A DNA stretch of 64,000 nucleotides from Planctomycetales bacterium 71-10 (GTDB taxonomy: Bacteria; Planctomycetota; Planctomycetia; Isosphaerales; Isosphaeraceae): NCBI GenBank assembly GCA_001898385.1, contig MKTT01000099.1:40648-104647 (forward strand). Direction: 5' to 3'. The translations under genes were made by a program, and so were the position numbers. Positions 61,840 through 64,000 of this stretch are shown piece after piece; the stretch's first letter is position 1; every line of letters begins with the position of its first letter. The notes below the pieces were generated by a model, which did no database searches, was not told where the DNA came from, and saw nothing but the letters and a program-made list of their open reading frames with translations.

Positions 61840-62790
61840 TCAGCCCTCCTGAGGCGTCGCCTCCAGGGCCTTCAGGTGCGTCTCGACGCAGCCTGCCAGC
61901 AGCGAAGGATTGTAGCCCCCTTCCAGGACGCTGACGATCCGCCCGCGCGCGTGGACGTCGGCGACCTCGACCACGTCGCGGGTCAGGCGGTCGAAGTCCT
62001 CGAAATCGAGCCCCAGGCCGCCGACGGGGTCCTCGGCCATCGCGTCGAACCCCGCGCTGATGATGATCAGCTCGGGCCGCTGCTTGTCGGCTAGGTCGTG
62101 CAGGCCGGAGCGGAACGCGGCGCGGAACTCGGCGGGGGGCGTGCCGAAGGGGAGGGGGATGTTTCTCGTGAAACCGAGGCCCGGTCCCGTCCCGGTCTCG
62201 TCCTTCAGCCCCGTCCCGGGATAGAACGGGTGGCGGTGGACCGACAGGAAGGCGACCTCCGGCGAATCGTAGAACACGTCCTGCGTGCCGTTGCCGTGGT
62301 GGACGTCGAAGTCGACGACGAGGATCCGATCGACCGCGTGACGGGCGAGGGCCTCGCGGGCGGCGACGGCGACGTTGGAGTAGATGCAGAACCCCATGGC
62401 GCCGCCGGGGACCGCGTGGTGCCCCGGCGGCCGGACGAGCGCCATCGCGCGCGAGGGTTTTTCGGCCAGCACGCCCGCCACGGCCTCGATCGCCGCGCCG
62501 GCGGCGAGGCGGGCGGCGACGAGCGAGCCGGGGGACATCCAGGTGTCGGCTTCGAGCGGCCCGCCGCCGCGGCGGTCGACGTCGACGAGCGAGGCGAGGT
62601 AGGCCGGCGCGTGGACGCGCCTCAGCTCGTCGTCGGTCGCCTCGCGGACGACGCCGGCGGGGCAGGCGTCGAGCAGGCCGGTGCGCTTGAGGTGGCGGAG
62701 GATGGCCTCCAGCCGCTCGGGCTTCTCGGGGTGGCGATCCGGGGGGCGATGCTCGGCCATCCGGCGGTCGTAATGCAGGGCGACGGGCAT
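61840..62790 (-). CDS. Histone deacetylase family protein (acetoin utilisation/HDAC superfamily)
   Basis: 316 residues, GGGAGGG upstream of the ATG. HDAC superfamily motifs: HPEKPERL, RPPGHHA, FDVHHGNGTQD (zinc-binding Asp-His), SAGFDA and EGGY near the end. Bacterial members deacetylate polyamines, acetoin-related compounds or proteins. The C-terminus ends soon after the catalytic domain. Located between tRNA-Glu and zwf; no functional link is seen. Confidence 0.92.
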   Translation of the reverse strand: MPVALHYDRRMAEHRPPDRHPEKPERLEAILRHLKRTGLLDACPAGVVREATDDELRRVHAPAYLASLVDVDRRGGGPLEADTWMSPGSLVAARLAAGAAIEAVAGVLAEKPSRAMALVRPPGHHAVPGGAMGFCIYSNVAVAAREALARHAVDRILVVDFDVHHGNGTQDVFYDSPEVAFLSVHRHPFYPGTGLKDETGTGPGLGFTRNIPLPFGTPPAEFRAAFRSGLHDLADKQRPELIIISAGFDAMAEDPVGGLGLDFEDFDRLTRDVVEVADVHARGRIVSVLEGGYNPSLLAGCVETHLKALEATPQEG

Positions 62791-62833
62791 GATGGTCCCT
62801 CCCGCGGGCGACGGCGACGGCGACGCCGGGCGA

Positions 62834-64000
62834 TCAGAGCCGCCGCCAGCGGGCCCCGTCGCGTCGGATCAGTTCGTCGGCGGCCTGGGGCCCCCAGGAG
62901 CCGGCCGGATACTCGACCGGGGGCGGGGCGTCGGGGAGTTCCCAGGCGTCGAGGATGGACGTGATGAACCGCCAGGCGTTCTCGACCTCGTCGGTGCGGG
63001 TGAAGAGGGTCGGGTCGCCGAGCATGACGTCCAGCAGCAGGCGTTCGTAGGCTTCCGGGGGAGGGGCGGCGAAGGCGGTGCCGTAGCGGAAGTCCATGCG
63101 GACCTCCTGGAGCCGCCGCCGCGAGCCGGGGATCTTGGCCTCGAAGGTCAGGCTGGCCCCCTCGTTGGGCTGGATCCGCAGGACGAGCTGGTTGCCGGCC
63201 GAGGGACCGTCGTGCTCGACGTCGAACAGTTGCGTCGGCGGCTGCTTGAACTGGATGGCGATCTCCGTGGCCCGCCTGGGGAGCCGCTTCCCGGTGCGCA
63301 GGAAGATCGGCACGCCGGCCCAGCGCCAGTTGTTCAGGGTCAGGCGGATGGCGACGTAGGGGGCCGTCGTCGAGTCGGGCGCGACCCCCTTCTCCTGGAG
63401 GTAGCCCGGGACGTCCTCGCCCTCGATCGACCCGGCCGAGTAGCGGGCCCGGACGACGTTCTCGTAGACCTCGGCGGGCTTCCAGCGGGGGAGGGCCTGG
63501 AGGACCTTGACCTTCTCGCTGCGGACGGCGTCGGCCGAGAGGTCGACGGGGGCCTCCATCGCCACCAGGCAGAGGAGCTGGAGCATGTGGTTCTGCACCA
63601 TGTCCCGGATCGCGCCGGCGGAGTCGTAGTAGGCCCCGCGGTTGCCCGGCATGCCGACCTCCTCGGCCACCGTGATCTGGATCGAGGCGACGTGGCGGCG
63701 GTTCCACAGCGGTTCGAAGATGCTGTTGCCGAACCGCAGGGCCAGGATGTTCTGGACCGTCTCCTTGCCGAGGTAGTGGTCGATGCGATAGACCTGGTCC
63801 TCGTCCAGCACGCGCGAGACGTCGCGGCTGAGGTCCCGGGCCGACTCCAGGTCGTGGCCGAACGGCTTCTCGATGACGGCCCGGCTCCAGGGGCTCTCCT
63901 GCCGCCAGTCGTAGACCAGGCCCGCCTTGCCGAGCTGATCGATGATCGGCCGGAAGAACTCGGGGGCGACGGCCAGGTAGAAGACCCGGTTGCCGCGGGT
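62834..64000 (-). CDS. zwf: Glucose-6-phosphate dehydrogenase, 5' end outside window
   Basis: The frame is open to the right edge of the window; 389 codons are visible including the stop. Conserved segments are EKPFGHDL, and YRIDHYLGKE with the catalytic His and substrate-binding Lys. The first coenzyme-binding GxxGDLA motif lies beyond 64000. It oxidises glucose 6-phosphate with NADP to start the pentose phosphate pathway, and its assembly factor OpcA is encoded at 35981. HDAC and zwf are on the same strand. Confidence 0.95.
   Translation of the reverse strand, partial: TRGNRVFYLAVAPEFFRPIIDQLGKAGLVYDWRQESPWSRAVIEKPFGHDLESARDLSRDVSRVLDEDQVYRIDHYLGKETVQNILALRFGNSIFEPLWNRRHVASIQITVAEEVGMPGNRGAYYDSAGAIRDMVQNHMLQLLCLVAMEAPVDLSADAVRSEKVKVLQALPRWKPAEVYENVVRARYSAGSIEGEDVPGYLQEKGVAPDSTTAPYVAIRLTLNNWRWAGVPIFLRTGKRLPRRATEIAIQFKQPPTQLFDVEHDGPSAGNQLVLRIQPNEGASLTFEAKIPGSRRRLQEVRMDFRYGTAFAAPPPEAYERLLLDVMLGDPTLFTRTDEVENAWRFITSILDAWELPDAPPPVEYPAGSWGPQAADELIRRDGARWRRL

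Noticed and set aside
1..64000. CRISPR arrays and rRNA genes
   Set aside because: No direct repeats with regular spacing and no rRNA signature found; repeats seen are inverted and paired.

Overview
The window looks like part of a planctomycete chromosome, most likely from the Isosphaeraceae (Paludisphaera/Singulisphaera-like). This is inferred from very high GC, two DUF1559 prepilin-like proteins, a DUF1080 protein, a VCBS/ASPIC lipoprotein, a large Ser/Thr kinase with a long C-terminal region, and a planctomycete-style ECF sigma factor. No rRNA or CRISPR array was seen. Three tRNA genes are present. Because of the GC bias, long spurious open frames lie antisense to most genes and were discarded.

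Layout. 1-9.6 kb: a truncated EEP nuclease/phosphatase, a DUF1080 protein, an M24 peptidase followed by accB-accC, a two-gene module of lower GC (2TM/GAF-like protein plus partner), a PPi-type phosphofructokinase, a DUF1559 protein and tsaB. 9.9-18 kb: metallophosphoesterase, yidC, mnmE, a HTH/PIN toxin-antitoxin pair, and an ECF41-type operon (cupin, sigma factor, NAD(P)-binding protein). 18.7-29.4 kb: MazG-like protein, a membrane protein with an ABC ATPase, GNAT, TPR, ilvA, two membrane proteins, cysteine desulfurase, methyltransferase, and a DUF2335 pair. 29.4-40 kb: small membrane or secreted proteins, pncB with a GT39-like transferase, opcA, a STAS protein, and fabD-plsX. 40-55 kb: an M16 peptidase, a second DUF1559 protein, a glycosidase-like secreted protein, EF-G, the VCBS/ASPIC lipoprotein, and a TPR-nitrilase-small lipoprotein operon. 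55-64 kb: the kinase, two tRNA-Arg genes, an ECF sigma factor, csrA, a PfpI protein, tRNA-Glu, an HDAC-family deacetylase, and zwf running off the right edge.

The genes are mostly housekeeping: fatty-acid synthesis (accB, accC, fabD, plsX), the oxidative pentose phosphate entry (zwf with its assembly factor opcA 26 kb away), tRNA modification (tsaB, mnmE), membrane protein insertion (yidC) and translation (fusA). They are mixed with lineage-specific secreted and signalling proteins.

The most distinctive non-coding signal is a family of paired, inverted, two-hairpin repeats at about 13.2, 18.4, 40.1 and 53.1 kb. Their second hairpin changes sequence but keeps its pairing. One copy sits inside 22-bp perfect terminal inverted repeats flanked by an 11/12-matching direct repeat, which is the architecture of a MITE-like insertion at the stop codon of the M16 peptidase. 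Two long perfect inverted repeats (29 and 35 bp arms) fill convergent gene ends at 32.8 and 37.7 kb. I found no clearly new multigene system. The best uncharacterised gene candidate is the two-gene 2TM/GAF-like module at 5.3-6.6 kb.
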